The position numbers and the translations under genes were made by a program. Below the pieces are notes generated by a model. The model made no database searches. It worked only from the letters and a program-made list of their open reading frames with translations, and had not been told where the DNA came from. A stretch of 64,000 nt of DNA from Muscardinus avellanarius (lineage: Eukaryota > Chordata > Mammalia > Rodentia > Gliridae), in the NCBI GenBank assembly GCA_963383645.1, contig OY726578.1, positions 25,694,523 to 25,758,522 of the forward strand, written 5' to 3'. The stretch's first letter is position 1. The number at the start of each line of letters is the position of its first letter. Shown here piece by piece: positions 13,801 to 21,424 of this stretch.

Positions 13801-16127
13801 CTTGGGGGCCACTCAGGCCTGTAGAACTGACAGGCCCTGGCGGAGCAGGCGGCAGGTGTGTGGGGCCCTCCTCCCTCCCTCCTTCCCACCGGAGCGCTCT
13901 TTTACTGCGCTGCCCCTGCGCGCTGCCTCAGTGTCCCCGCCGGTGGCCGACTCCCACCCGAGCAGCGCAGGCTGCTCACCGCCCCCCCCCCCCGCCTCCG
14001 CACGTGGGCAGGCCGGTCCCGGCCCTCCTCCCTCCCTCTGCCCTGCAGTCCCGCGGACGCTCCAGAAGCTCCCCCAGGTCCCGAGGTCGGCGCCGCGCGA
14101 GGGGCGTGCAGGGGGCGGGGAAGGGAGCAAAGCGGCCCGGGGAGCGCGGCCGGCCGCTGCCCTCTGCAGCCTCGGCCCCCACCCGGCCCGCCACCGGTCC
14201 CCGCCGGCCGCCGCCCCAGGTCCTGCCTCACCCCGGGATCTGGGTCTCCCGGGCCGGCAGCCCCGCCCCCGCCGCGCCCCCCGCCCCGTCCCCCGCCGGG
14301 CCGGGTCGGCGCTGCCCGGCCCCGAGCGCAGACAATAGCTGCCCCCGCGGCGGCCCCGCCGGACAAAGGCGGGTCCCGGCCCAGGCCGGCGCCGCCCGCC
14401 GACACCCCGCGCCCGCCAACCTGTCGGAGTTCGGCCGGCATCGGGACGGGCCGGGGCGCGGCTGGACCGGGCTGGGCTCCGCGCCGCGCGCTCGGCTCGG
14501 ACGCGCTCCCCGCGGGGCGGACCTGCCCGTCACGGCGAGCAGCCAATCAGGCCGGGCCGCGCCCAGGGGGCGGGGCGGGCCCCGGGCGGCGGGGCGGGGC
14601 TCCGGGCCGGCGCGGGCGTCCTCGCCCCGCCCCCAGGGCCGCCGGGTCCAGCCTAGCCACTTGGTTGGTTGGTTGATTCTGGGGGTTGAACCCAGAGGTC
14701 TTCTTCCCCTGGGCGGCACCCTCAGCCCTATTTGTTTTTTTTTTTTTTTTTTGCGGGTCTGGGGATGGAACCCAGGGCCATTCGATCTCCGAGCTACACC
14801 CCCTGCCCTATGTTTTATTCTTTTTAATTTGAAACAGGGTCTCACTGAGTTGCGGAGGGCCTCACTAAGTAGCTGAGGCTGTCCGTGAACCGCGACCCTC
14901 CAGTCTCAGCCTCCCCAATGCTGGGATTACAAGAGTGCGCCACCACGCCTGGCCTTAGCCCTATTTATTATTATTATTATTACTTATTTTTGTGGTGCTG
15001 GAGATTGAACTCAGGGCGTGCTACCTCCAAGCTATACCCCAGCCCTTTTTATTTTTTGATTTTTGAAACAGGGTGTAGCTAGGTGGCTGACAGTCTCGCT
15101 AAGCTGCTGAGGCTGGTCTTGAACCTGCAATCCTTCTGTCTCAGCCTCCCAAATACTGGGATTACAGGCATTGTACCACCATGCCTGGCTTTTATTTTAT
15201 TTTATTTCTAAATAGGGTCTAAATTACTGGGGCTGGCCTCCAACCTGAGGTCTTCTTATCTCAGCCTCCCAAATACTATGGTTATAGGTGTGTACCACCA
15301 TGCCAGGCTGGGCAGAGCGGCTTTAGCCAAATGCTCACCAGGCTTCAGTGGCCACTAGCCAGCATGCCCGTATGCCTCACACCTGTACAGCTAGGGAAAC
15401 TGAGGCAGGGGGCCCATGCCTCCTGAGAACAGCGCACAAGGCCACCCCCTGCACAAGCTGCTTGGACTGGTTGTGACTCAGTTTCCCCTTGCTGTGAAAT
15501 GAGGACCAATGGGTCAGTGGTTGAGGTATCATTAGCACTCCAATGTCTCAGCTAACCTAACCCCTAACCCCAGCTCCCAGTGGGCCTCCAAGAGCTCAAT
15601 GGGGCCCTGGGGAATGGCCCTTCCAGAGCCCCCCCATCAAGACACAGAAGCCCAGGCTACCCCTCCCCTTGTGGGGCATCAAAGGAGGGCAGAGACAACT
15701 CTTCCCCACTACCCTTTGGTACTGAGGACTGAACCTAGAGGCATTCTACCACTGCGCTACACCCCAGCTCCCCACTTTTGTGTGGTACTGGGATGGAACC
15801 CAGGAGTCTTCTACCTACAGGCTACACCCCCAGCTCCATTTTATTTTTTATTTGGACAGAGGGTCTCACTAAGTTGCAGAGAGCCTCACTAAGTAGCTGA
15901 AACCTGGAGGATCACAGTTCGCGGACAGCCTCAGCTACTCAGTGAGGCCCTCTGCAACTCAGTGAGACCCAGTTTCAAAATAAAGAATAAAAACTAGGGC
16001 AGGGGGTGTAGCTCGGAGGTCGAATGTCCCTGGGTTCCATCCCCAGACCCGCAAAAAAAAAAAAAATTAAAAGGGCTGGGAGTTTAGCTTGCAGGTAGAA
16101 TGCCCCTAGGTTCCACCTCCAGTACAA

Positions 16128-16207
<80 letters not shown>

Positions 16208-18789
16208 ACAAAAGGCTGGGCTGTAGCTTGCAAGTAGAATGCCCGAGTTCCATCACTAGTACCACAACATAAATAAATATAAAAAAGGACTGGGATGTAC
16301 TTAGAGATAAAACCCTGAACTCAATCTCTGAAACAAACAATAAGCTGCGCATGGCGCCTGCCTGTCATCCCAGGATTTGTGAGGCTGAGATGGGGGCTCA
16401 CAGGTTGCAGGCCAGCCTCCTCCATTTAGAGAGGCACTCCGCAATTTAGCAAGACAATGTTTCCAAATTAAAAAAAAAAAATAGGGCTGGGAGTGTAGCT
16501 TGGAGGCAGAATGCCTCTGGGTTCAATCCCCAGTACCATGAAGAGGAGGAGGAGGAGGAGGAGGAGGAGGAGGAGGAGGAGGAGGAGGAGGAGGAGGACG
16601 ACGGCACAGCCTGGACTTTTCGCTTCCCACCTGCTTCTGCCTGGACACAGCTGCCTGTGCAGGGCCATGGCCTCTTCCCCAAGGCGCTGTGTACACAGGT
16701 CACACCAGCAGCTGCTCAAGGCTGCACTTCCACAGTGTGCCTGTCTGAGCCTCAGTTTCCCCATCTGGACAGGGCGGAGTGGCCCCAACTGCTGGCCCCC
16801 TGCATCCTCCCTCCACAGAGGCCCTGGTCAGGGAGGAGGAGGATGCTCTGACTGGCCCTGCAGGATTGCAGCTGGAGCTGGATCTGTCTTCTCCCAGCCA
16901 ACCAGGCCTTGGGCACCCCTCCCCAGCAGGGGGGCGCCGCCCTGCTGTGGCTGCCCTGTCTGGCAGGCAGCAGAGACCATGGGACAGCGGGGGAGGGGGC
17001 ACCCTGGCCTGCTGCCTCCAGGCACCTGTCTTGTTACACCCCAAGCTCTCAAACCCCAGCCGTGACCTTGGGGCTCTGTGGCTCCCACTGAGGCTAATCA
17101 AGGCCTTGGGTTTTGCATCCAGACAGCTGGGCCTCCCCAGCCCCATGCCTCCCCCAGCCGTCCCAGCAGCCTGGGGACTCAGGTTTGCTCCAATCCCAGC
17201 CCAAGAAAATCAAGGCGGGTGGGGGCCGGCCCGAGGTCAGGCAGACTCAGCCCTTGGCGGCTGGAGCAGCTCAGACTGTGGGAACGTCCTCCTGCCAGGG
17301 CATCGGCCCTCTCCCACATGGCCGGAGGAGAGCAGAGCCTGTTCCGGCCAGGGAAGGCTGGTCAGAGCAGCTGGCGCCTGCAGGGCGGCCTCAGGGTCAC
17401 CGGTGCCATTGCCCCCAAGTGGCTCTGCTGGGCTCGACTTCCCTGGGAGGCTGGGGGTGGAAGCCTCACCCTTTGGAAAGCCCAGAGTCTGAGGATGGTG
17501 GAGGTGGCTCTCGCACCCAGATCCTGGGGCCAAGCCAGACACTGGGCTAGACAACTGGAAAAGGGGCCCGGGAAGGTAGGGGTCTTCTAGAAACTCAGCT
17601 GGCCTCTACCTGTGCCCTTGTGCTGGGGCGCACATTCTGTGTGTGTGGATCTTGGGAACGGACATGGGGACCTCCACCTGTTCACTGTCAGATGAGGCCA
17701 AGCTCTTAGGCCAGGCGTGCTGGCACACACTTGCAATCCCAATATTTGGGAGGCTGGGACAGGAGGATCACAGTTTGAGGCCAGCCTCAGCTAATTAGTG
17801 AGGCCCTTTACAACTCAATGAGGCCATTTCAAAATAAAAAAGAAAAAATATGTCTGGGGATGTAGCTCAGACGTCCCTGGGTTCCATCCCCAGTACTGCA
17901 AAAAAAAAAAAAAAAAAAAAAAAAAAAGGAGGCCAGGCTCAGAAAGCAGCCACTTCCCCAGGTCCCCCAGCCCCTGGCCAGGCAGCTTCATGCCAAGCCC
18001 CAGCGTGCCCTGGTCAAGCAGGCCGAGCCCACTAGGCTCACCTCAGCAGAGACCAGCACCTTGCTCCGGGCCAGGCTGCTCCAGCCACCAGCGTGTATGC
18101 CGGGCGCCCCTGGGCCAGGGGCAGGAGGCTCCAGGCTCCCCGAGCTTCCCCATCCGGCCCCCACCACCCAGGGAGGGGCGGCGGGCAACTCCGCAGTGTG
18201 GACCCATCTTCACGGTTCTCAGGGCTCCAGCAGGTTTGAGCAGGGCTCAGAGCCCGGCCCGAGGGCAGTGGTCGGAGGGGAAGAAGCAGGCTCCCAAGGG
18301 ACCACTGTGGCCGGGGACGCCCAGAGCCGACCCCGTGCAGGGCCTGGACCCAGAGGTCACACTCAGCGGAGGGTACTCCCTGAGAGTCAGGCTCCGTCCT
18401 GCTCTCCCTTCCCATAGTACCCAGAACACCCAAGTGATGTCCAGCCTCTTGGGATCCCACAGTCCTCCCCACACCCAGCAGGCCTTGCAATAAGCCACCA
18501 CATGCTAGCTGTGACCACCCAGCCCTGGGATGGCTTCGCCACCTGGCTGTCCCCACCCTCCCAAGTCACCGGCCATTACCTGCAGGACCAGCTGCTGCCA
18601 GGCCATTGGCAGGGGCTGCCCGCTGGCCACGCCACCGCTGCCCATGCCGGGGTGCTGGGCACGCTCCAGCTGCCGAGCCACATGGCGCCGCTCCTGCTCC
18701 AGCGCCCGCGTCAGCCTCTCGAAGCGGGCCTCCTGCTCCTTCACCGAGGCCAGGATGCTGGTGGCTGAGTACACGTTGCCGTCCTCCAT
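106..18789 (-). CDS. ARVCF: ARVCF, delta-catenin family armadillo protein (15 coding exons; 3' end off window)
   Basis: ARVCF binds the juxtamembrane tail of classical cadherins, stabilises them at adherens junctions, influences Rho-family signalling and can enter the nucleus (family knowledge). Seen here: an N-terminal coiled coil (residues ~8-46), an acidic/Ser/Gly-rich linker (~71-350), an armadillo region from about residue 356 to 830 with repeated [23 protein letters not shown] signatures, a basic loop at ~610-632 and the start of the C-terminal tail (DALGP, ~897). Exon sums give 2,692 coding bases; adding the 64 human residues still missing gives ~961, matching the 962-residue human protein. 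All introns wholly inside the window have GT-AG ends and consistent phases, so the gene looks intact. The identity rests on my recall of the human protein, which aligns almost throughout. Gene order with a TANGO2-like promoter to the right agrees with 22q11.2 synteny. Confidence 0.97.
160..573. other. ARVCF introns flanking exon 14
   Basis: Two short GC-rich single-copy introns (160-392 and 484-573) around exon 14. No repeats or other signals are seen beyond the splice sites. Confidence 0.7.
393..483 (-). CDS. ARVCF: ARVCF coding exon 14
   Basis: Acceptor CTCGCAG|TCGGCC, donor GCCTTG|GTGAGT, 91 bases. Encodes residues 850-879: [20 protein letters not shown], then [10 protein letters not shown], the start of the C-terminal tail. 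Confidence 0.96.
574..685 (-). CDS. ARVCF: ARVCF coding exon 13
   Basis: Acceptor CCCTGCCGCAG|CCAGTC, donor TTCCAG|GTGCGG, 112 bases. Encodes residues 812-849: [20 protein letters not shown], then [18 protein letters not shown]. This is the last armadillo segment. The donor is weaker than its neighbours (GTGCGG). Confidence 0.96.
686..1189 (-). repeat. Tandem-repeat intron of ARVCF containing copied exon edges
   Basis: This 504-base intron between exons 12 and 13 is a degenerate tandem array. Copies of the exon-12 3' edge (plus-strand motif CCCAGCGCCACCAG) lie at about 820, 1,023 (degenerate) and 1,117, besides the real one at 1,199. Copies of the exon-13 acceptor edge (GGCTGCGGCAGGGCC) lie at about 842, 938 (degenerate) and 1,051, besides the real one at 684. 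The intervening material repeats CCACGCCC and CCACCCACC. Units are roughly 95-160 bases. Confidence 0.85.
1190..1388 (-). CDS. ARVCF: ARVCF coding exon 12 (armadillo repeat)
   Basis: Acceptor CCTCCCAG|GGAGCT, donor GCCAG|GTGGGT, 199 bases. Encodes residues 746-812: [20 protein letters not shown], then [20 protein letters not shown] and [20 protein letters not shown]. Its last ~25 bases and the donor are copied several times in the adjoining intron. Confidence 0.96.
1485..1635 (-). CDS. ARVCF: ARVCF coding exon 11 (armadillo repeat)
   Basis: Acceptor CCGCCACAG|TGGGCC, donor CTGATAG|GTGAGG, 151 bases. Encodes residues 696-745: [20 protein letters not shown], then [20 protein letters not shown] and [11 protein letters not shown]. 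These are classic delta-catenin armadillo helices. Confidence 0.97.
1736..1863 (-). CDS. ARVCF: ARVCF coding exon 10 (armadillo repeat)
   Basis: Acceptor TTACCCAG|GCTTTG, donor TGGACG|GTGAGG, 128 bases. Encodes residues 653-695: [20 protein letters not shown], then [20 protein letters not shown] and TWT. The human residue at the last codon is Met; here the final codon is ACG. Confidence 0.96.
2010..2225 (+). mobile_element. B1-dID type dimeric SINE
   Basis: B1 half (GCGTGGTGGCACAAGCCTG) with an A-rich linker, then a shortened ID half (GTGTGGCCCAGAGGTAGAAT, TTCAATCCC) and a CA tail. It sits in the intron between ARVCF exons 9 and 10. Confidence 0.85.
2226..3026. other. Single-copy intron DNA of ARVCF
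   Basis: GC-rich unique sequence with a short CT-rich run near 2,960. No gene, RNA or convincing regulatory signal seen. Confidence 0.6.
3027..3484 (+). mobile_element. Tandem SINEs ending in a CA microsatellite
   Basis: A degenerate B1 half (3,027-3,145), a complete B1-dID (3,150-3,365) and an extra ID half (3,390-3,445), all on the plus strand, then (AC)n at 3,447-3,483 directly after TTCAATCCCCAGC. Confidence 0.85.
3728..3799 (-). CDS. ARVCF: ARVCF coding exon 9
   Basis: Acceptor TTCCATTCCAG|GGAAGA, donor CAAAG|GTGAGC, 72 bases, phase 1 at both ends. Encodes [20 protein letters not shown] followed by EAAK (residues ~629-652), the end of the loop before the later armadillo repeats. Confidence 0.97.
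4683..4700 (-). CDS. ARVCF: ARVCF 18-nt microexon (EEWLHQ)
   Basis: An 18-base exon between acceptor GGCCGCCCAG and donor CCAAG|GTGAGT, phase 1 at both ends. It inserts six residues, EEWLHQ (human EEWFHQ), between KKAK and GKKDGEMD. p120-catenin has an equivalent 18-base alternative exon C (DEWFSR) at the same place, where it interrupts the basic nuclear-localisation motif. Skipping it leaves the frame intact, so it is probably alternatively spliced here too (inference). Confidence 0.93.
5217..5388 (-). CDS. ARVCF: ARVCF coding exon 7 (basic loop)
   Basis: Acceptor CTCCACAG|TCTGTG, donor CCAAAG|GTGGGT, 172 bases. Encodes residues 566-622: [20 protein letters not shown] (armadillo helix), then the inserted loop [12 protein letters not shown] with [17 protein letters not shown]. 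The two basic clusters, RRRR and KKAK, resemble the p120-catenin nuclear-localisation loop. Leaves in phase 1 into a microexon. Confidence 0.97.
5697..5814 (-). CDS. ARVCF: ARVCF coding exon 6
   Basis: Acceptor CACCCAG|GAACGT, donor AACAAG|GTGGGC, 118 bases. Encodes residues ~526-565: [20 protein letters not shown], then [19 protein letters not shown]. Leaves in phase 0. Confidence 0.97.
5815..6469. other. Single-copy ARVCF intron between exons 5 and 6
   Basis: GC-rich unique intron without recognisable repeats, coding exons or RNA genes. Confidence 0.6.
6470..6653 (-). CDS. ARVCF: ARVCF coding exon 5 (armadillo repeats)
   Basis: Acceptor CCCCACAG|GCACAC, donor TTGAG|GTTTGG (a weak +3 to +5 match), 184 bases. 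Encodes residues ~465-526: [20 protein letters not shown], then [20 protein letters not shown] and the conserved FKNTSGCLR. It is nearly identical to the human protein as recalled. Confidence 0.97.
6895..7873 (+). mobile_element. Cluster of plus-strand B1-dID SINEs with terminal CA repeat
   Basis: At least four B1 halves (about 6,895, 6,985, 7,200, 7,455) and several ID halves (about 7,110, 7,600, 7,683, 7,770) in the same direction. The last ID half runs into (AC)n at 7,824-7,873, which ends only ~85 bases before exon 4. Confidence 0.85.
7958..8457 (-). CDS. ARVCF: ARVCF coding exon 4 (first armadillo repeats)
   Basis: Acceptor CCACACAG|GACCTAC, donor ACCG|GTGAGT, 500 bases. Encodes residues 298-465. 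Contains the Ser-rich [15 protein letters not shown] motif that is a phosphorylation-type site in this family, then [20 protein letters not shown], which opens armadillo repeat 1. The YLQHLCF and [11 protein letters not shown] signatures follow, ending at [11 protein letters not shown]. Confidence 0.97.
8458..9135. other. Single-copy ARVCF intron between exons 3 and 4
   Basis: Unique GC-rich intron without SINEs; no extra exon or RNA gene seen. Confidence 0.6.
9136..9659 (-). CDS. ARVCF: ARVCF coding exon 3 (Gly/Ser-rich linker)
   Basis: Acceptor GTCCACCAG|GTCACC, donor GCCAG|GTGAGC, 524 bases, leaving in phase 2. Encodes residues 124 to 298: [20 protein letters not shown], then a Gly/Ser/Pro-rich stretch including [33 protein letters not shown] and ECGRGL. 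The low-complexity linker differs from the human protein at scattered positions, but the frame is open throughout. Confidence 0.96.
9823..9981 (-). CDS. ARVCF: ARVCF coding exon 2
   Basis: Acceptor CTCCCCAG|GAGCAG, donor ACCAAG|GTAGGA, 159 bases, phase 0 at both ends. Encodes residues 71-123 ([20 protein letters not shown] at the start, RRTETK at the end), an acidic linker. Because both ends are phase 0, any upstream first exon ending in phase 0 can join it in frame. Confidence 0.96.
10110..10356 (-). mobile_element. B1-dID SINE
   Basis: Minus-strand copy: the ID half (GGTACTGGAATGGAACTCAG, GAGCTACATCCCCAGCCC) precedes the linker (TTTTGAAACAGGATCTCACT) and the reversed B1 half ending CCACGCCTGGCT. 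Confidence 0.85.
10760..11280 (-). mobile_element. Minus-strand dID/B1 SINE split by a plus-strand SINE
   Basis: ID halves at 10,760-10,820 and 10,855-10,910 flank a (TTTG)n run. The element's GAAAACAGGGTC linker (10,920-10,931) is duplicated at 11,153-11,164, bracketing a plus-strand SINE (10,932-11,152). The rest of the minus-strand B1 half continues to about 11,280. Confidence 0.85.
10932..11152 (+). mobile_element. Nested SINE with 12-bp target-site duplication
   Basis: Complete plus-strand B1-dID of the GGTCTGGAGTGTAGCC type with a poly-A/(GAAA)n tail, flanked by the direct repeat GAAAACAGGGTC. The target lies in the linker of an older SINE. Confidence 0.9.
11281..11732 (-). mobile_element. 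Two minus-strand SINEs
   Basis: ID half and linker at 11,290-11,450 (B1 half truncated) and a complete copy at 11,525-11,732 ending CCATGCCCAGCT. Confidence 0.85.
12465..12530 (+). mobile_element. Probable MIR fragment
   Basis: Core-like stretch CAGATAGGGAAACCGAGGCC followed by GAGAGGCCCAGGGCC resembles the MIR consensus around AAACTGAGGC. Similar MIR-like cores lie at 15,470-15,525 and 16,715-16,775 on the minus strand. Confidence 0.45.
12553..13162 (-). mobile_element. Cluster of minus-strand B1-dID SINEs
   Basis: Repeated ID halves (about 12,570, 12,640, 12,840) and B1 halves ending near 12,815, 13,035 and 13,162. Each is a diverged copy of the same dimer, so the cluster arose by serial insertion. 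Confidence 0.8.
13485..13665 (+). mobile_element. B1-dID SINE
   Basis: Plus-strand B1 half (GGGAGGCTGAGACAGGATGA) followed by a shortened ID half (GTGGCTCAGAGGTAGAATGC). Confidence 0.8.
13860..14650. promoter_or_regulatory. Intragenic CpG island of ARVCF
   Basis: About 0.8 kb of dense CpG in the intron between coding exons 1 and 2. It contains GC boxes (GGGGGCGGGGCGGG near 14,565) and a CCAAT box (GCCAATCAGG near 14,542). It is bounded on the right by an inserted SINE. CpG density this high inside an intron suggests an active or recently active germline promoter (inference). Its likely transcript is the short minus-strand exon described separately. Confidence 0.75.
14421..14441 (-). CDS. ARVCF: Candidate alternative ARVCF first coding exon (MPAELRQ)
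   Basis: Inside the intragenic CpG island the minus strand reads CCCGTCCCGATGCCGG, then seven codons MPAELRQ, directly followed by a possible donor CAG|GTTGGC. The phase is 0, which matches exon 2, so splicing would give MPAELRQ joined to EQSPGSQ and a protein lacking the coiled coil. The donor is moderate and no transcript evidence is available here. Confidence 0.4.
14663..15310 (-). mobile_element. Cluster of minus-strand B1-dID SINEs
   Basis: Complete copy at about 14,670-14,955, a second at 14,985-15,190 and a B1-only remnant to 15,310. A (TTA)n run lies at 14,965-14,983. Confidence 0.85.
15710..16070. mobile_element. Head-to-head SINE pair (inverted repeat)
   Basis: A minus-strand dID plus linker (15,710-15,900) abuts a plus-strand copy (15,901-16,070). 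Matching ~50-base arms at 15,850-15,900 and 15,930-15,980 are separated by only ~29 bases. Confidence 0.85.
16071..16600 (+). mobile_element. ID halves, TG microsatellite, SINE and GAG repeat
   Basis: Plus-strand ID halves at ~16,075 and ~16,215 flank (TG)n at 16,129-16,204. A B1-dID follows at ~16,340-16,538, directly tailed by (AGG)n at 16,539-16,598. Confidence 0.8.
16600..17705. other. Single-copy ARVCF intron DNA
   Basis: About 1.1 kb of unique GC-rich intron with a MIR-like core near 16,745-16,775. Open frames exist on both strands but show no splice or homology support. Confidence 0.6.
17706..17930 (+). mobile_element. B1-dID SINE with poly-A tail
   Basis: B1 half from CAGGCGTGCTGGCACACACT, ID half GATGTAGCTCAGACG, and a poly-A tail of about 27 bases at 17,900-17,926, suggesting a fairly recent insertion. 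Confidence 0.88.
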
Positions 18790-18807
18790 GACCAGGGCGC
18801 CGGCCAG
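18580..18807 (-). CDS. ARVCF: ARVCF coding exon 1 (start codon, coiled coil)
   Basis: Acceptor after TTTGCCCACAG, 18 bases of 5' UTR, then ATG at 18,789-18,787. Encodes residues 1-70, beginning [20 protein letters not shown] and ending LVLQ before the donor CAG|GTAATG; phase 0. Residues ~8-46 form a heptad-like charged coiled coil ([33 protein letters not shown]). The match to the human N-terminus fixes this start. Confidence 0.97.
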
Positions 18808-18935
18808 CTGTGGGCAAAGTGGGGAGGCTGAGGGTGGGGCGGCGCAGCGCCGGGAGCCACCGAGGGCCCCGCCCGCCGCACATCAGCGAGCCGGGCTCCC
18901 GCTCGGACCCGGCATCCTGCTCTCTGGAGGGAGGA

Positions 18936-18990
18936 TGCATTGATTACGTTCTAAATTAAAAGCCATTAATCTGCAGCTGGCCGGAAGCAG
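18936..18990. promoter_or_regulatory. AT-rich homeodomain/E-box cluster upstream of coding exon 1
   Basis: A sharp AT-rich island in GC-rich DNA with TGATTACG, AAATTAAAAG, CATTAATC and an E-box CAGCTG. The pattern suggests a conserved regulatory element ~130-180 bases upstream of the exon carrying the start codon. No alignment is available to confirm it. Confidence 0.35.
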
Positions 18991-19365
18991 CTCCTCCCTA
19001 CGAGGCTCAGGGCTCAGACCAGGTCCAGCGAGCGCTGGACTGTGGGTGTCTCGGAGCCGACAGAAGGGCAGGAAGAGCTGGTGTGAGGGACCCTCTGCTC
19101 CCCACAGCAGATGCCAACTCAGGGGACCACCAATCTCCATCTCAGCGAGGTGGACAAAGATGCCCAGAGAGGCTCAGGGGCCACATGTAGCCCAGCAGCC
19201 AATGGGCAGGGAGAGCCTGGGATGCCCAGGCAGTGACCACTGGCACAGGGCACCTGGTAGTGATGGTCTATGGACCAGGGGTCCGGCCCCCAGACACAAC
19301 CCCCTGAGGGAACTAGGAGCAGCGTCTGCCTCACAGGGCCAAGTGCAAACTGAACTGGCTCAAGT

Positions 19366-19555
19366 CCTGGCCAGGTGTGATACCAGTACCTGGGAGGCTG
19401 AGACGGGAGGGTCACAGGTTCACGGCCAGCCTCAGCAACTTAGCGAGGCCCTCTGCAACTTAGACCCTGTTTCAAAATAAAGAATATAAAATAAGGTTGA
19501 GGGCGGAGCTCAGAGCTAGAATGCTGCTGGGTTCTATCCCCAGTACTGCAAAAAT
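19366..19555 (+). mobile_element. B1-dID SINE
   Basis: Plus-strand copy with GTACCTGGGAGGCTGAGACG and an ID half ending TTCTATCCCCAGTACTGC. Confidence 0.85.
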
Positions 19556-20009
19556 AAGTAAGTCCTGGCCAGGGCTGCCTCCAGTTTAGAGGCCCTGTTC
19601 CCAGGTGCTGCCGTGTGAGACCCACCCAGAAGCACAGGCCAAGCGCCTGGCATCTGAGGCCCAGCAGCCTGGGGAGGCCAGCCCCACCCAAGCCGGCCCA
19701 GGGAGCAGGCGGGGGGCGGTGGGGGCTTGGCATTTCTAGTGACAGGCCAGCACTTTCTCTGCCGCTTGCTCCCTGGCTGACCGGTGTGTTTGTTTTGCAG
19801 ACAATGAGAAGCAGGCCAAGTATGCGGCGCGCAGACAGGCTCGCAGCAGCGGGGACTGGCCATGAGGTCACAGCACCCCGAGCTCGACATGTGGCTTGAA
19901 GCCAGTGCTGCTTGGGGCCTGCTCTTAGCTGGTCCCTTGCCAGCCCACCGCGGCCAACTCTAATGGACCCCTTGATCCTATATCACAAAGAGCCTGTTGA
20001 AGAAAGGGG
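19556..20009. other. Single-copy intron DNA
   Basis: Unique sequence containing GTTTGTTTTGCAGACAATG, a fortuitous-looking acceptor at ~19,800 on the plus strand. No exon supported. Confidence 0.5.
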
Positions 20010-20590
20010 AGGCTCTAAGGGGCTAGTAGCGTGGCACATTCCTGTAAGAGGAGGATCACAGGTTCAAGGCCAGCCTCAGCCACTTAGAGAGACCCTTGGC
20101 AACTTAGACCCTATTTCAAAATGAAGAGGGAGGCAGAGGCCAGAGGTTCGCAGTTCATGGACAGCCTCAGGTACTTAGTGTGGCCCTCCGCAACTCACTG
20201 AGACCCTATGTCAAAAAATAAAAAGAATCCGGGCGTGGTGGCGCACGCTTGTCGTCCCAGCTTTTGGGAGGCTGAGACAGGAGAATCGCAGTTCGCGGAC
20301 AGCTCCAGCTACTACTTAGTGAGGCCCATTGCAACTCAGTGAAACCCTGTTTCAAAATAAAGAATAAAAAATAAGGACGGGAGCCGGGCGTGGTGGCGCA
20401 CACTTGTAATCTCAGCATTTGGGAGGCTGAAACCAGAAAATCGCGGTTCGTGGACAGCCTCAGCTACTTAGTGAGCCCCTCTGCAACTTAGTGAGACCCG
20501 GTTTCAAAAAAAAGAATAAAAATAGGTCAGGGGGTGTGGCTCGGAGGTCAAATGCCCCTGGGTTCCATCTCCAGACCCGCACACACACAA

Positions 20591-20643
<53 letters not shown>

Positions 20644-20865
20644 GGCTGGGGATATAGCTCAGAGGTAGAATGCTCCTGGGTTCCATCCCCAGTACTGCCA
20701 AAAAAATAAAAATAAATAAATAAATAAATAAATAAACAAGCCAAGGGCCAAGCATGGTGGTACACATTTGTAATCCCAATTTTTGGGAGATTGAGACAGG
20801 AGAATCACAGGTTCAAGGACAGCCTCAGCAAGTAGTGAGATTCTTATCAATCAAGCAAGTTCTTC
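20010..20865 (+). mobile_element. Serial plus-strand SINE cluster with AAT repeat
   Basis: B1 halves at about 20,010, 20,120, 20,230, 20,388 and 20,745, with ID halves at ~20,525 and ~20,642. An (AAT)n microsatellite occupies 20,590-20,642 between two ID halves. Confidence 0.85.
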
Positions 20866-20869
20866 TTTC

Positions 20870-21415
20870 TTTCTTTTTCTTTCTTTCTTTTTTTGAGGTA
20901 CTGGGGATAGAATGCAGGGGCATTCTACCTCTGAGCTATACCCCAAGCCCTATTTTTTGTGTGTGTGGTACTGGGGATGGAACCCAGGGGCTTTTCTACC
21001 TCTGGGCTACACTCCCAGACCTATTTTACACTTTATTTGGAAACAGGGTCTCACTAAGTTGCCGAGAGCCTCACTAAGTAGCTGAGGCTGGCTTTGAACC
21101 TGTGCGATCCTCCTGTCTCAGCCTCCCAAGTGCAGGGATTACAAGCGTGCGCCACCTTGCCCAGCTGAAGCCCTTCTACCTCCGGGCTACACTCCCAGAC
21201 CTATTTTCCTATTTTTAAATTTTTATTTTGGAAACAGGATCTCCTAAATCAGCATGCACGTCTGGCTTCGAACCTGCGTGATCCTCCTGTGTCTGCCTCC
21301 CAAGCCCGGGGATTACAAGTGTGCGCCACCACACCCGGCGAAACTGTGATCTTTCTGTCTCAGCCTCCCAAATGCTGGGATCACAAGCATGCACCACCAC
21401 ACCTGGCAATATCCA
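20870..21415 (-). mobile_element. Minus-strand SINE cluster
   Basis: ID halves at ~20,900 and ~20,965, with B1 halves ending at ~21,165, ~21,340 and ~21,412. The (TTTC)n at 20,865-20,893 is the reversed tail of the first copy. Confidence 0.85.
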
Positions 21416-21424
21416 GTTTTTAAA

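Noticed and set aside
13858..14876. Long plus-strand frames over the intragenic CpG island
   Set aside because: Pro/Arg/Ala-rich CpG-island translations that run into a SINE; no homology or splice signals.
16071..16260. tRNA-like ID halves as tRNA genes
   Set aside because: They keep A/B-box-like pieces (TAGCTCAGAGGTAGAA, GGTTCAATCC) but lack ~17 internal bases and cannot fold into a cloverleaf; they are dID SINE halves.
19780..19870. Possible plus-strand exon after TTTGTTTTGCAG
   Set aside because: Good acceptor by chance, but no conserved coding sequence follows and it is antisense to ARVCF.
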